Shown: positions 1-10,942 of the stretch, one piece after another | How positions within the stretch are numbered: position 1 is the first letter of the stretch | Layout of the letters: every line of letters starts with the position of its first letter | Assembly (NCBI GenBank): GCA_019802505.1 | Contig: JAFMOC010000042.1 | Span: 1,877,501-1,941,500 of the forward strand | Direction of reading: 5' to 3' | From: Corydoras sp. C115 | Taxonomy: Eukaryota > Chordata > Actinopteri > Siluriformes > Callichthyidae | DNA length: 64,000 nucleotides | Translations under genes and position numbers: made by a program | The notes under the pieces: model-generated | Databases searched by the model: none | The model's input: the letters and a program-made list of their open reading frames with translations, nothing else | What the model was told of the DNA's origin: nothing

Positions 1-675
1 CTTAAGCAACTCCGCTAAAAAAACTCTAAACAATCAAAAAGTATCTGTTTAATGTCTGTAATTTAGTCTCTTTAGTATGTTTATTGTGCGACTTATGTGC
101 TTTTAGCTTGTTAGTGTTCATTACTTCTCATGTTCCCTACCATGATTATCCAGCTCAGGTGTCCCATTTAATTCACTCCTGGTTAGCTGCATTCAGTTTC
201 TGGTTTTACTTGTTCACCTGTATATGTCAGTTTGGTCAGTTTCACCTCTCAGTTAAGTAGGAAGTAATTTAATCTATATAGCCACGTGCTTCATGGTAAA
301 GCCATTGCACACATATCAGACATACTTAATTTTAAACTTGCATGGTAGAGTGCCAAACTGTTCCCACGCAGCAGGCTTTGTTTAGATTTCATTTCCTTGT
401 TGCGCTATTCCTTCACAGTACTGCACTCACACTCCCCACTCAGGTGCCTTAAGGTGCTCTGCTTAAATTCCGGTTACATGTTTCTAAAGTAAAGTAAGCA
501 ACATACTAACTCATCCAGTTTACCCGTCAACCCAACTTAACTTCTGTTTCTTTAGTTTGATGGTAAACTTTCTACCTCTACAGTCTACACACTGAATCTA
601 TTTAAATTTTTTTCTTGCTTTATAAATTAAATTAAATAAAATTCTGTTCCTATTAGATACAATACACATTCCCCT
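1..675. other. AT-rich flank without recognised gene
   Basis: No long reading frame, RNA gene or repeat that I recognise. The last five bases (CCCCT, 671-675) are the left target-site duplication of the LTR element that follows. Confidence 0.6.
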
Positions 676-937
676 TGTCAGGTTGGGAGGGTTGGTCCCC
701 TCCCCCCTGCCTCTCGTGCGCGGGTTTTTGGCCGTGTAGGGCTTCCTTAGGTAGAACCCACCCTCGTGATCAGGGATTGGGCCCTACCTGATCACATGCG
801 ACCCGCTGGCTGCTTATCAAGCACGCAAACTCAGTAGCCAGCGGGTCAGCATTAACTATTGTTTTACGAGTGTACACGCTCGCGTGTTTGCGCTCAGTGC
901 TACGTCGGGTTTAGTGTGTGTGTTTATTTTATTTATT
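676..937 (+). repeat. 5' LTR, left half only
   Basis: Matches 10304-10565 of the complete LTR and then breaks off after a shared TTTATTTATT run into internal sequence. At about 720-735 it carries three bases (C, C, C) where the other two LTRs have A, T, T. Contains two consecutive hairpins: arms 766-774/787-795 (9 bp, GTGATCAGG) and 800-811/836-847 (12 bp, GACCCGCTGGCT). Confidence 0.8.
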
Positions 938-1100
938 AGCCGCGGTTTTAGTTGCAGCATTAGGCTACTTAGATCGGCGCTAGCCACGTCAGTTAGCCGC
1001 TTCCTCCAGCTGCAGCACCGGCTTTCATAACTCGGCATTAGCCCTGCCTTTAACCGAGTCCCCGGCTGCAGCAGTAAGGCCTATTAACCCGGCACTAGCC

Positions 1101-1595
1101 ATGCCAATAGTTGCCCCGTCTGTGGCGATCGGCTTTCTTAGCCTGGCACCGGCCACGCAGTCTAGTTCTCGCCGCAGTACTCACTCCTCGGAGGTTGGAG
1201 CGAGGAGGGGCATTGATCGGGTCCCGGAGTATGGGGAGATCGTTCTCCCTCTCTCGGCTTCGATCAAGCTTCCGGCACCCTGCGACGGAGTGGCGTTAAA
1301 GCCACTGCCATACATTATCGGCTGTCGCAGGGTGTTCGACTTGGTCACCAGTCGGGAGCTTTCGGACCGAGAGAGGGTGTTGTTTTACCTCTCCCGTCCC
1401 CTGGGTCCTGCGCTGAGGTGGGCCGAGGGCCTAGTGGCCACCGGGGACATTTGTCTCACCTCAGCAAGCTGTTTCGAGTCGGCATTCTTAGCCCGGTTCG
1501 CCCTGGGTTCAGATGCCGGCTCCGTGGATGAGCACCTGGACGAGGCAGCTTCACCGCGGAAGGGCCGGGAGTCCGCGGCGCGATCCAGCGCATGA
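1101..1595 (+). CDS. Gag-like reading frame, unit 1
   Basis: A 164-codon frame starting shortly inside the element. Its middle (about residues 90-135) has the pattern of Ty3/gypsy-type Gag capsid regions: a leader of hydrophobic residues, a FYLSRPLGPALRWAEG stretch resembling the family's 'LLxGxAxxWA' motif, then a FESAFLARFAL segment resembling the 'F..F...F' segment. The frame ends soon afterwards, and no CCHC zinc knuckle follows. It lies just downstream of the truncated LTR, where gag is expected, with the primer-binding site apparently deleted. The family assignment is by eye and modest; the frame could equally be a fragment that no longer makes protein. Confidence 0.4.
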   Translation: MPIVAPSVAIGFLSLAPATQSSSRRSTHSSEVGARRGIDRVPEYGEIVLPLSASIKLPAPCDGVALKPLPYIIGCRRVFDLVTSRELSDRERVLFYLSRPLGPALRWAEGLVATGDICLTSASCFESAFLARFALGSDAGSVDEHLDEAASPRKGRESAARSSA

Positions 1596-1659
1596 GTCGA
1601 AGCGCGAGCATCCGCGCTCCTCCGCGCGTCTCCCGCCGTGGGAGATTCCCGGGCCCAGG

Positions 1660-4600
1660 GTTCACCCACTGAGCGAGTTTTTTCTCGCCGCCCGGGATTC
1701 GTCGTGCGCTCCTCCGTGCGAGTCTCTGGACTCCACGGAGGACCCATTCAATTCATCCAATTCAATTCATCCAATTCTCCATCAACATGCGACTGTGGTG
1801 TGAACTCCTGTCTCTGGTCCTCATTCCCTTCCACTCTGTGAACCTGGTGCAGAAGTTCCGCTCCCATCGGGTCCATGAAATTTCTCTCCCTGGCATAAGA
1901 TGTCACAGCTTATAAAGCTGCACACGCCATCAGACAAAGCCGGATCTGGTGCGCTAATCAATCTCTCTGATCAGCGCATCGGCTCACCTCTCCTTCCTGC
2001 CCCTCAGCGCCACCGTGACACCACACTGCCACGTGCATCCTCATCTGCCCCGGGTTTCAGCACCATAATGTAAAGGGGTGGGCACAAATGAGGACAGGAG
2101 ACAGAATTACTTCTAATAGGAATGGGCCTTATTACACACTGCATTGAACATCAGATTTAAACTACAAATTAGTTGGCATGGTGTTACTCGCCGAAGTACA
2201 GCTCCCATCAGGTCCATGCGATCTCTCTCCCTGCGGCATAAGATGTCACAGTTTATAAAGCGAGCTCTCTCTCGCTACTCGGGTCCCGCCTCACGTTCCT
2301 CCGTGCGAGTCTCCCTGCTCCACGGAGGTCCCGCTCAGTGAGTTCCCCCTCGCTGCCCGGGTTTTGCCCCGCGTCGCCCCGCGCCGCATCGCCTCGCGCT
2401 GCGTCGTCTTGCGCTGCACCTCGCTCCTCGCGCCGTGCTCAGGTCCCGCTGCGCGCTCCTCCGTGCGAGCCTCCTATCTCCACGGAGGACGCATTCAGCG
2501 AGCTCTCTCTCGCTACTCGGGTCCCGCCTCACGTTCCTCCGTGCGAGTCTCATTACTCCACGGAGTCCCCGCTCAGCGAGTTCTCCCTCGCTGCCCGGGT
2601 TTTGCCCCGCGCTGCGTCGTCTTGCGCTGCGTCGTCTCGCGCTGCACCTCGCGCCTTGCGGCGCGCTCGGGTCCCGCTGCATGCTCCTCCGTGCGAGTCA
2701 CTTATCTCCACGGAGGACGCATTCAGCGAGCCCTCTCTCGCTACCCGGGGCCCGCCTCACGCTCCTCCGCGTGAGTCTCCTGACTCCACGGAGGACCCGG
2801 TCGGCGCGTTCCTCCTCGTCTCGCAGCCCCTGTCTTCGGTTTCTCCGCTGGAACCTGTATCCACGGAGGACCCGCTCTGTGAACGGTCGCTCGAGACTCG
2901 GGCCCTGCCGCGCGTTCCTCCGGGCGAGTCTCCCTACTCCACAGAGGTCCCGCTCAGCGAGTTCCCCCTCGCTGCCCGGGTTTTGCCTCGCGCTGCGTCG
3001 CCTCTCGCCGCACCCCGGGCCGTGGCGCCTCTCGCCGCACCCCGGGCCGTGCCGCCTCTCGCCGCGTCTTGCGCTGTGCCACCTCACGCCGCACCCCACG
3101 CCGTGCCGCTCCGCACTGCACTTTGTGTGGCTGCGTCCCACGAGGTGTTGGATGAGGCTTATCCTCAACGGGGGTTTCCTCGCGGTATTCCCCGCGGTTT
3201 CCCTCGCAGTGCCTCTCAGAGCCCTCCGCGCTTCTCTTCCCGCATTTCCACTCGCGGTTCCTCTCGCGCAGTTCCTCGCAGCTCTCCGCGCGTCGCTTCC
3301 GGCGATTTCGCTCTCGATTCTCCTCGCGTGGACTCTCGTGCTGCTTCTCGCTGCGTACTGGGTGACACACTGCAGGCGCCCCAACGCGTTATTTCCCGCG
3401 TTGTTCCGGGCGTCGTTCCTCTCGTTGCCCCGCGCGGTTCTTCCCGGGTTGCTCCTCGTGATTCCACTCGCGATTCACCCCGCGCTGCGCCGCCCGATAT
3501 TCAGGGTGACGCTCTGCACGCGTCTGAACGTGATTCTTTTCACGCCGCACCTTGTACTGCACCTCCGGTTGCGTCTCTTGACACTCGGGACAAGGCTTTA
3601 CCTCAACGCGTGTCTCCTCGCGGTTCTCCCCGCGATTCCCCTCGAGTGGTCCCTCGTGCAGCGTCTCTCGATGCTCGGGTTGATCCTCCGCTTCATCGCG
3701 TGTTTCCTCGCGGTTCTCCCCGCGATTCCCCTCGCGTTGCCTCTCTGGGTGCCCCTCGCGTTGCCCCTCACAGCCCTCCGCGCGTCGCTTCCCACGATCC
3801 TCCTAGCGCGGCTTCTCGGGCTGCTTATCGCAATGCCCAGGGTCACACCCTGCAGGCTTTGTCCCAACGCGTTCCTTCCCGCATCGCCCCGTGTCTTGCT
3901 CCTTACTCTTCACCTCGCGAAGCGTTCGGCGGGGGTTCTCCGAAGGACATTACGTCCGGGGTCGGTCTAGCCTGCGGTCGGGGTTCTGACTCGTTCTCGG
4001 TAGACCAGGACCACATAGGGGGTGTTGTGGACAAGATACCGGCTCTCTCTATTTGTGTCCAGGTGACGGAGAGGTGGCAAACTGGAGGTCGGAGCGTAGT
4101 GCTCGATGCGTCCACCGGAGGGCAGACTCGTGGTCTAGTGGGGAGTCGCTGGATTGCTGTGGACATTGCACAGGACCAGCTCAACCCCATATTGTTCCGT
4201 TCCGGCTCTACGGACTATAGACCCTCTAAAGTGGACAACCTGCCACCTGCTCCGGACAAAGGATCCGCCGGACCAAGGACTTTGGGGGTGGACATGTTCA
4301 CATGGGACCCTGGGACGGCCGCACTGATCATGAAGCTACCCGGACTTACCATGGCGTCCAGTCGGGTCACGACCGCGTTCACTCGGGTCACTTATGCGTT
4401 CACTCGGTCCACTTATGCGTGCACTCGGGTTTTTTCAGCGTTCACTCGGGTCACCTGTGCGGTCACTCGGGTCACTTCAGCGTCCACCCGGTTCACGTGC
4501 GAACACTCGGGCCATTTCGGGACCTAGTCGGGTCAGACCTACATCCTCTCGGTTCCCCCCGGCTATCGTGTGTACTTCGGCCTCCGGTTTAAGCCTGGGT

Positions 4601-5400
4601 TCTCGGGGTCCCAAAGGGTATCCTTCCCCTCACGCACCCAAGGGGCCTCATCCTTTTTACACACGCCAAAGGTCGCGTCGCCCTTCCATTCACAAGGGGT
4701 CACGGCGTTCCCGTACCCTCAAGAGGGCATGCCCCCCTCTCGCTCACCTGGGGTCATGTCCCCCACGCATTCACAAGAGGTCACAGCGCACCGGCGTCCT
4801 CAAGGGGTCCCGTCACCCTCGTGCCCGTAAGAAGGCATGGCGCCACCTCACACATAGGAGGTCACGGCGTCGCCGTGCTCATAGGGGGTCACATCCTCAC
4901 CGCTGTCTCTTGGGGTCTCAGGACCCTCACATCCTTCGAGGGTCAGAACGCCCCCGGATCGTCAAGGGGTCACGACGTCGCCGCCCACACAAAGAGTCGC
5001 GCCACCTCCGCCGGGCCAAAGGGTCAAGCCCTTTCCGGGCTCACATAGGGTCAAGGCGGTCCTGTACCCTCAAGAGGGCACGCCTCCCTCCCGCTCATCT
5101 GGGGCCATGCCCCCCGCGCATTCACAGGAGGTCACGGCGCCCCGGCGTTCTCAAGGGGTCCCGTCACCCTCGTGCCCATAAGAAGGCACGGCGCCGACTC
5201 ACACACGGGAGGTTACGGCATCGCCGTGCTCACAGGGGGTCACATCCACCCCGCTGTCTCTTGGGGTCTCTGGATCCTCACACCCTTCGAGGGTCAGAAC
5301 GCCCCAGGATCCTCAAGGGGTCACGTGCCCCTCGACATCACAAAGGGTCACGCCGTCTTCCGGTATCTCCATTGGTCACGTCGCCCCGCACCCTCTAGGG
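1660..5400 (+). repeat. GC-rich minisatellite array, unit 1
   Basis: Successive repeat types fill most of the unit. About 1660-2970 has a roughly 77-bp unit recognisable by TCCACGGAG, seen near 1731, 2321, 2477, 2555, 2706, 2783, 2856 and 2937. About 3000-3070 has three CTCGCCGCACC-type copies. About 3170-3900 has short units around CTCGCGGTTCTCCCCGCG. About 4360-4510 has roughly 21-bp units with CACTCGGGTCAC. About 4640-5400 has GGGGTCACGGCG units in a roughly 350-bp higher-order repeat (compare 4719 and 5069). A 729-codon frame (2338-4527) and a second overlapping frame (2435-3970) are both open. Two open frames over the same DNA suggest GC-rich, stop-poor composition rather than selection, so I do not call a protein. 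Confidence 0.75.
1746..2263 (+). other. Non-repetitive segment interrupting the 77-bp array
   Basis: The 77-bp array stops near 1745 and resumes near 2263. The segment between has a 16-bp doublet (AATTCATCCAATTC) at its start and a direct repeat of about 60 bp at roughly 1860-1925 and 2203-2262, each containing CATAAGATGTCACAG and TTATAAAG. It may be a secondary insertion or the remains of an older internal region. The same arrangement is repeated in the second unit at 6558-7075. Confidence 0.45.
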
Positions 5401-5487
5401 GTCTCCGCGCTGCCCTCGAGCCCCTTTTGTTTTCTTTTCTGTTTCCCCGGGGGTCTTTGTCTCCCGGTTACTTTTTGGGGGGCGATA

Positions 5488-5749
5488 TGTCAGGTTGGGA
5501 GGGTTGGTCCCCTCCCCCCTGACTCTTGTGTGCGGGTTTTTGGCCGTGTAGGGCTTCCTTAGGTAGAACCCACCCTCGTGATCAGGGATTGGGCCCTACC
5601 TGATCACATGCGACCCGCTGGCTGCTTATCAAGCACGCAAACTCAGTAGCCAGCGGGTCAGCATTAACTATTGTTTTACGAGTGTACACGCTCGCGTGTT
5701 TGCGCTCAGTGCTACGTCGGGTTTAGTGTGTGTGTTTATTTTATTTATT
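5488..5749 (+). repeat. Middle LTR, hybrid
   Basis: The left part has the three bases typical of the 3' LTR (A, T, T around 5533-5546). The right part runs into the same internal sequence as the 5' LTR after 5749. This is what an unequal crossover between the 5' and 3' LTRs would leave. Hairpin arms are at 5578-5586/5599-5607 and 5612-5623/5648-5659. Confidence 0.75.
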
Positions 5750-5912
5750 AGCCGCGGTTTTAGTTGCAGCATTAGGCTACTTAGATCGGCGCTAGCCACG
5801 TCAGTTAGCCGCTTCCTCCAGCTGCAGCACCGGCTTTCATAACTCGGCATTAGCCCTGCCTTTAACCGAGTCCCCGGCTGCAGCAGTAAGGCCTATTAAC
5901 CCGGCACTAGCC

Positions 5913-6407
5913 ATGCCAATAGTTGCCCCGTCTGTGGCGATCGGCTTTCTTAGCCTGGCACCGGCCACGCAGTCTAGTTCTCGCCGCAGTACTCACTCCT
6001 CGGAGGTTGGAGCGAGGAGGGGCATTGATCGGGTCCCGGAGTATGGGGAGATCGTTCTCCCTCTCTCGGCTTCGATCAAGCTTCCGGCACCCTGCGACGG
6101 AGTGGCGTTAAAGCCACTGCCATACATTATCGGCTGTCGCAGGGTGTTCGACTTGGTCACCAGTCGGGAGCTTTCGGACCGAGAGAGGGTGTTGTTTTAC
6201 CTCTCCCGTCCCCTGGGTCCTGCGCTGAGGTGGGCCGAGGGCCTAGTGGCCACCGGGGACATTTGTCTCACCTCAGCAAGCTGTTTCGAGTCGGCATTCT
6301 TAGCCCGGTTCGCCCTGGGTTCAGATGCCGGCTCCGTGGATGAGCACCTGGACGAGGCAGCTTCACCGCGGAAGGGCCGGGAGTCCGCGGCGCGATCCAG
6401 CGCATGA
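5913..6407 (+). CDS. Gag-like reading frame, unit 2
   Basis: Codon-for-codon the same 164-residue frame as at 1101-1595, carried by the second unit. The lack of differences supports a recent duplication of the internal region rather than two independent insertions. As in the first copy, only a capsid-like fragment is recognisable. Confidence 0.4.
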   Translation: MPIVAPSVAIGFLSLAPATQSSSRRSTHSSEVGARRGIDRVPEYGEIVLPLSASIKLPAPCDGVALKPLPYIIGCRRVFDLVTSRELSDRERVLFYLSRPLGPALRWAEGLVATGDICLTSASCFESAFLARFALGSDAGSVDEHLDEAASPRKGRESAARSSA

Positions 6408-6471
6408 GTCGAAGCGCGAGCATCCGCGCTCCTCCGCGCGTCTCCCGCCGTGGGAGATTCCCGGGCCCAGG

Positions 6472-9400
6472 GTTCACCCACTGAGCGAGTTTTTTCTCGC
6501 CGCCCGGGATTCGTCGTGCGCTCCTCCGTGCGAGTCTCTGGACTCCACGGAGGACCCATTCAATTCATCCAATTCAATTCATCCAATTCTCCATCAACAT
6601 GCGACTGTGGTGTGAACTCCTGTCTCTGGTCCTCATTCCCTTCCACTCTGTGAACCTGGTGCAGAAGTTCCGCTCCCATCGGGTCCATGAAATTTCTCTC
6701 CCTGGCATAAGATGTCACAGCTTATAAAGCTGCACACGCCATCAGACAAAGCCGGATCTGGTGCGCTAATCAATCTCTCTGATCAGCGCATCGGCTCACC
6801 TCTCCTTCCTGCCCCTCAGCGCCACCGTGACACCACACTGCCACGTGCATCCTCATCTGCCCCGGGTTTCAGCACCATAATGTAAAGGGGTGGGCACAAA
6901 TGAGGACAGGAGACAGAATTACTTCTAATAGGAATGGGCCTTATTACACACTGCATTGAACATCAGATTTAAACTACAAATTAGTTGGCATGGTGTTACT
7001 CGCCGAAGTACAGCTCCCATCAGGTCCATGCGATCTCTCTCCCTGCGGCATAAGATGTCACAGTTTATAAAGCGAGCTCTCTCTCGCTACTCGGGTCCCG
7101 CCTCACGTTCCTCCGTGCGAGTCTCCCTGCTCCACGGAGGTCCCGCTCAGTGAGTTCCCCCTCGCTGCCCGGGTTTTGCCCCGCGTCGCCCCGCGCCGCA
7201 TCGCCTCGCGCTGCGTCGTCTTGCGCTGCACCTCGCTCCTCGCGCCGTGCTCAGGTCCCGCTGCGCGCTCCTCCGTGCGAGCCTCCTATCTCCACGGAGG
7301 ACGCATTCAGCGAGCTCTCTCTCGCTACTCGGGTCCCGCCTCACGTTCCTCCGTGCGAGTCTCATTACTCCACGGAGTCCCCGCTCAGCGAGTTCTCCCT
7401 CGCTGCCCGGGTTTTGCCCCGCGCTGCGTCGTCTTGCGCTGCGTCGTCTCGCGCTGCACCTCGCGCCTTGCGGCGCGCTCGGGTCCCGCTGCATGCTCCT
7501 CCGTGCGAGTCACTTATCTCCACGGAGGACGCATTCAGCGAGCCCTCTCTCGCTACCCGGGGCCCGCCTCACGCTCCTCCGCGTGAGTCTCCTGACTCCA
7601 CGGAGGACCCGGTCGGCGCGTTCCTCCTCGTCTCGCAGCCCCTGTCTTCGGTTTCTCCGCTGGAACCTGTATCCACGGAGGACCCGCTCTGTGAACGGTC
7701 GCTCGAGACTCGGGCCCTGCCGCGCGTTCCTCCGGGCGAGTCTCCCTACTCCACAGAGGTCCCGCTCAGCGAGTTCCCCCTCGCTGCCCGGGTTTTGCCT
7801 CGCGCTGCGTCGCCTCTCGCCGCACCCCGGGCCGTGGCGCCTCTCGCCGCACCCCGGGCCGTGCCGCCTCTCGCCGCGTCTTGCGCTGTGCCACCTCACG
7901 CCGCACCCCACGCCGTGCCGCTCCGCACTGCACTTTGTGTGGCTGCGTCCCACGAGGTGTTGGATGAGGCTTATCCTCAACGGGGGTTTCCTCGCGGTAT
8001 TCCCCGCGGTTTCCCTCGCAGTGCCTCTCAGAGCCCTCCGCGCTTCTCTTCCCGCATTTCCACTCGCGGTTCCTCTCGCGCAGTTCCTCGCAGCTCTCCG
8101 CGCGTCGCTTCCGGCGATTTCGCTCTCGATTCTCCTCGCGTGGACTCTCGTGCTGCTTCTCGCTGCGTACTGGGTGACACACTGCAGGCGCCCCAACGCG
8201 TTATTTCCCGCGTTGTTCCGGGCGTCGTTCCTCTCGTTGCCCCGCGCGGTTCTTCCCGGGTTGCTCCTCGTGATTCCACTCGCGATTCACCCCCCGCGCT
8301 GCGCCGCCCGATATTCAGGGTGACGCTCTGCACGCGTCTGAACGTGATTCTTTTCACGCCGCACCTTGTACTGCACCTCCGGTTGCGTCTCTTGACACTC
8401 GGGACAAGGCTTTACCTCAACGCGTGTCTCCTCGCGGTTCTCCCCGCGATTCCCCTCGAGTGGTCCCTCGTGCAGCGTCTCTCGATGCTCGGGTTGATCC
8501 TCCGCTTCATCGCGTGTTTCCTCGCGGTTCTCCCCGCGATTCCCCTCGCGTTGCCTCTCTGGGTGCCCCTCGCGTTGCCCCTCACAGCCCTCCGCGCGTC
8601 GCTTCCCACGATCCTCCTAGCGCGGCTTCTCGGGCTGCTTATCGCAATGCCCAGGGTCACACCCTGCAGGCTTTGTCCCAACGCGTTCCTTCCCGCATCG
8701 CCCCGTGTCTTGCTCCTTACTCTTCACCTCGCGAAGCGTTCGGCGGGGGTTCTCCGAAGGACATTACGTCCGGGGTCGGTCTAGCCTGCGGTCGGGGTTC
8801 TGACTCGTTCTCGGTAGACCAGGACCACATAGGGGGTGTTGTGGACAAGATACCGGCTCTCTCTATTTGTGTCCAGGTGACGGAGAGGTGGCAAACTGGA
8901 GGTCGGAGCGTAGTGCTCGATGCGTCCACCGGAGGGCAGACTCGTGGTCTAGTGGGGAGTCGCTGGATTGCTGTGGACATTGCACAGGACCAGCTCAACC
9001 CCATATTGTTCCGTTCCGGCTCTACGGACTATAGACCCTCTAAAGTGGACAACCTGCCACCTGCTCCGGACAAAGGATCCGCCGGACCAAGGACTTTGGG
9101 GGTGGACATGTTCACATGGGACCCTGGGACGGCCGCACTGATCATGAAGCTACCCGGACTTACCATGGCGTCCAGTCGGGTCACGACCGCGTTCACTCGG
9201 GTCACTTATGCGTTCACTCGGTCCACTTATGCGTGCACTCGGGTTTTTTCAGCGTTCACTCGGGTCACCTGTGCGGTCACTCGGGTCACTTCAGCGTCCA
9301 CCCGGTTCACATGTGCGAACACTCGGGCCATTTCGGGACCTAGTCGGGTCAGACCTACATCCTCTCGGTTCCCCCCGGCTATCGTGTGTACTTCGGCCTC

Positions 9401-10216
9401 CGGTTTAAGCCTGGGTTCTCGGGGTCCCAAAGGGTATCCTTCCCCTCACGCACCCAAGGGGCCTCATCCTTTTTACACACGCCAAAGGTCGCGTCGCCCT
9501 TCCATTCACAAGGGGTCACGGCGTTCCCGTACCCTCAAGAGGGCATGCCCCCCTCTCGCTCACCTGGGGTCATGTCCCCCACGCATTCACAAGAGGTCAC
9601 AGCGCACCGGCGTCCTCAAGGGGTCCCGTCACCCTCGTGCCCGTAAGAAGGCATGGCGCCACCTCACACATAGGAGGTCACGGCGTCGCCGTGCTCATAG
9701 GGGGTCACATCCTCACCGCTGTCTCTTGGGGTCTCAGGACCCTCACATCCTTCGAGGGTCAGAACGCCCCCGGATCGTCAAGGGGTCACGACGTCGCCGC
9801 CCACACAAAGAGTCGCGCCACCTCCGCCGGGCCAAAGGGTCAAGCCCTTTCCGGGCTCACATAGGGTCAAGGCGGTCCTGTACCCTCAAGAGGGCACGCC
9901 TCCCTCCCGCTCATCTGGGGCCATGCCCCCCGCGCATTCACAGGAGGTCACGGCGCCCCGGCGTTCTCAAGGGGTCCCGTCACCCTCGTGCCCATAAGAA
10001 GGCACGGCGCCGACTCACACACGGGAGGTTACGGCATCGCCGTGCTCACAGGGGGTCACATCCACCCCGCTGTCTCTTGGGGTCTCTGGATCCTCACACC
10101 CTTCGAGGGTCAGAACGCCCCAGGATCCTCAAGGGGTCACGTGCCCCTCGACATCACAAAGGGTCACGCCGTCTTCCGGTATCTCCATTGGTCACGTCGC
10201 CCCGCACCCTCTAGGG
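6472..10216 (+). repeat. GC-rich minisatellite array, unit 2
   Basis: Same succession of minisatellites as in unit 1. A 2-base C expansion near 8291 shifts the long frame into the other open frame (7150-8784), and a second frame (8424-10214) opens after it. The frame survives the shift only because both frames were already open, which argues against a conserved protein. A further 2-nt difference (CACATGTGCG against CACGTGCG) lies near 9310. Confidence 0.75.
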
Positions 10217-10303
10217 GTCTCCGCGCTGCCCTCGAGCCCCTTTTGTTTTCTTTTCTGTTTCCCCGGGGGTCTTTGTCTCCCGGTTACTTTTTGGGGGGCG
10301 ATA

Positions 10304-10834
10304 TGTCAGGTTGGGAGGGTTGGTCCCCTCCCCCCTGACTCTTGTGTGCGGGTTTTTGGCCGTGTAGGGCTTCCTTAGGTAGAACCCACCCTCGTGATCA
10401 GGGATTGGGCCCTACCTGATCACATGCGACCCGCTGGCTGCTTATCAAGCACGCAAACTCAGTAGCCAGCGGGTCAGCATTAACTATTGTTTTACGAGTG
10501 TACACGCTCGCGTGTTTGCGCTCAGTGCTACGTCGGGTTTAGTGTGTGTGTTTATTTTATTTATTTTTCGTTATCTCGCTCGCCGAGCATCCAGCGGCCG
10601 CCCCGCTGTTTGTTTTTGGTTTTCTCGGTACGTTTCCTCGTGCTCACAGCGGCGTTCCCGCTGCATCGGTTTTGTAGTTTGGTTTTTGCCCTTTGCTCCT
10701 TCAAGCGGCGTTCCCGCTGTGCAAGCTATTAAAGGGATTGTTTATTCGTTTACCTGGTCGCCTGGCTCTATTTCTCTACACCGCACCGCGCTGCGCCGCC
10801 ATCTTCCGGACAGCGCGCACCCCGATACGTAACA
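10304..10834 (+). repeat. 3' LTR, complete (531 bp)
   Basis: The only full-length LTR: TG at the start, CA at the end, possible poly(A) signal ATTAAA at 10728-10733, followed by the CCCCT duplication. Hairpin arms are at 10394-10402/10415-10423 and 10428-10439/10464-10475. The right 269 bp (10566-10834) is missing from the other two LTRs. Confidence 0.85.
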
Positions 10835-10942
10835 CCCCTCAGTCCATAGTTCCTGATTTTGTAGTTCTGTTTTACTTGGTCTTTATTTATTCTTGCTTAC
10901 TTTTTGTGTGTTAACATTGGCCTGAATATCATCTGAGCATTA

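Larger units (their letters stand above)
676..10834 (+). mobile_element. LTR retrotransposon, non-autonomous, LTR-int-LTR-int-LTR
   Basis: The element starts TGTCAGG and ends CGTAACA, and is flanked on both sides by CCCCT (671-675 and 835-839 of the 10 kb line, i.e. 10835-10839), a 5-bp target-site duplication. The same LTR start occurs three times (676, 5488, 10304), dividing the element into two internal units of 4812 and 4816 bp that look almost identical; the two length differences I found are +2 C near 8291 and +2 nt near 9310. A G-rich tract precedes the second and third LTR and may be the polypurine tract. Orientation is + from the tract, the Gag-like frame and the ATTAAA signal at 10728. 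No protease, reverse transcriptase, RNase H or integrase motif is visible, so any mobility would need proteins supplied in trans. Confidence 0.85.

Noticed and set aside
1385..1747. Antisense frames over the Gag-like region and arrays
   Set aside because: Shadows of GC-rich DNA; they repeat in both units without independent support.
2262..2970. Regular 77-bp repeats as a possible CRISPR-like array
   Set aside because: Repeats are contiguous and diverged without unique spacers, in a eukaryotic LTR element.
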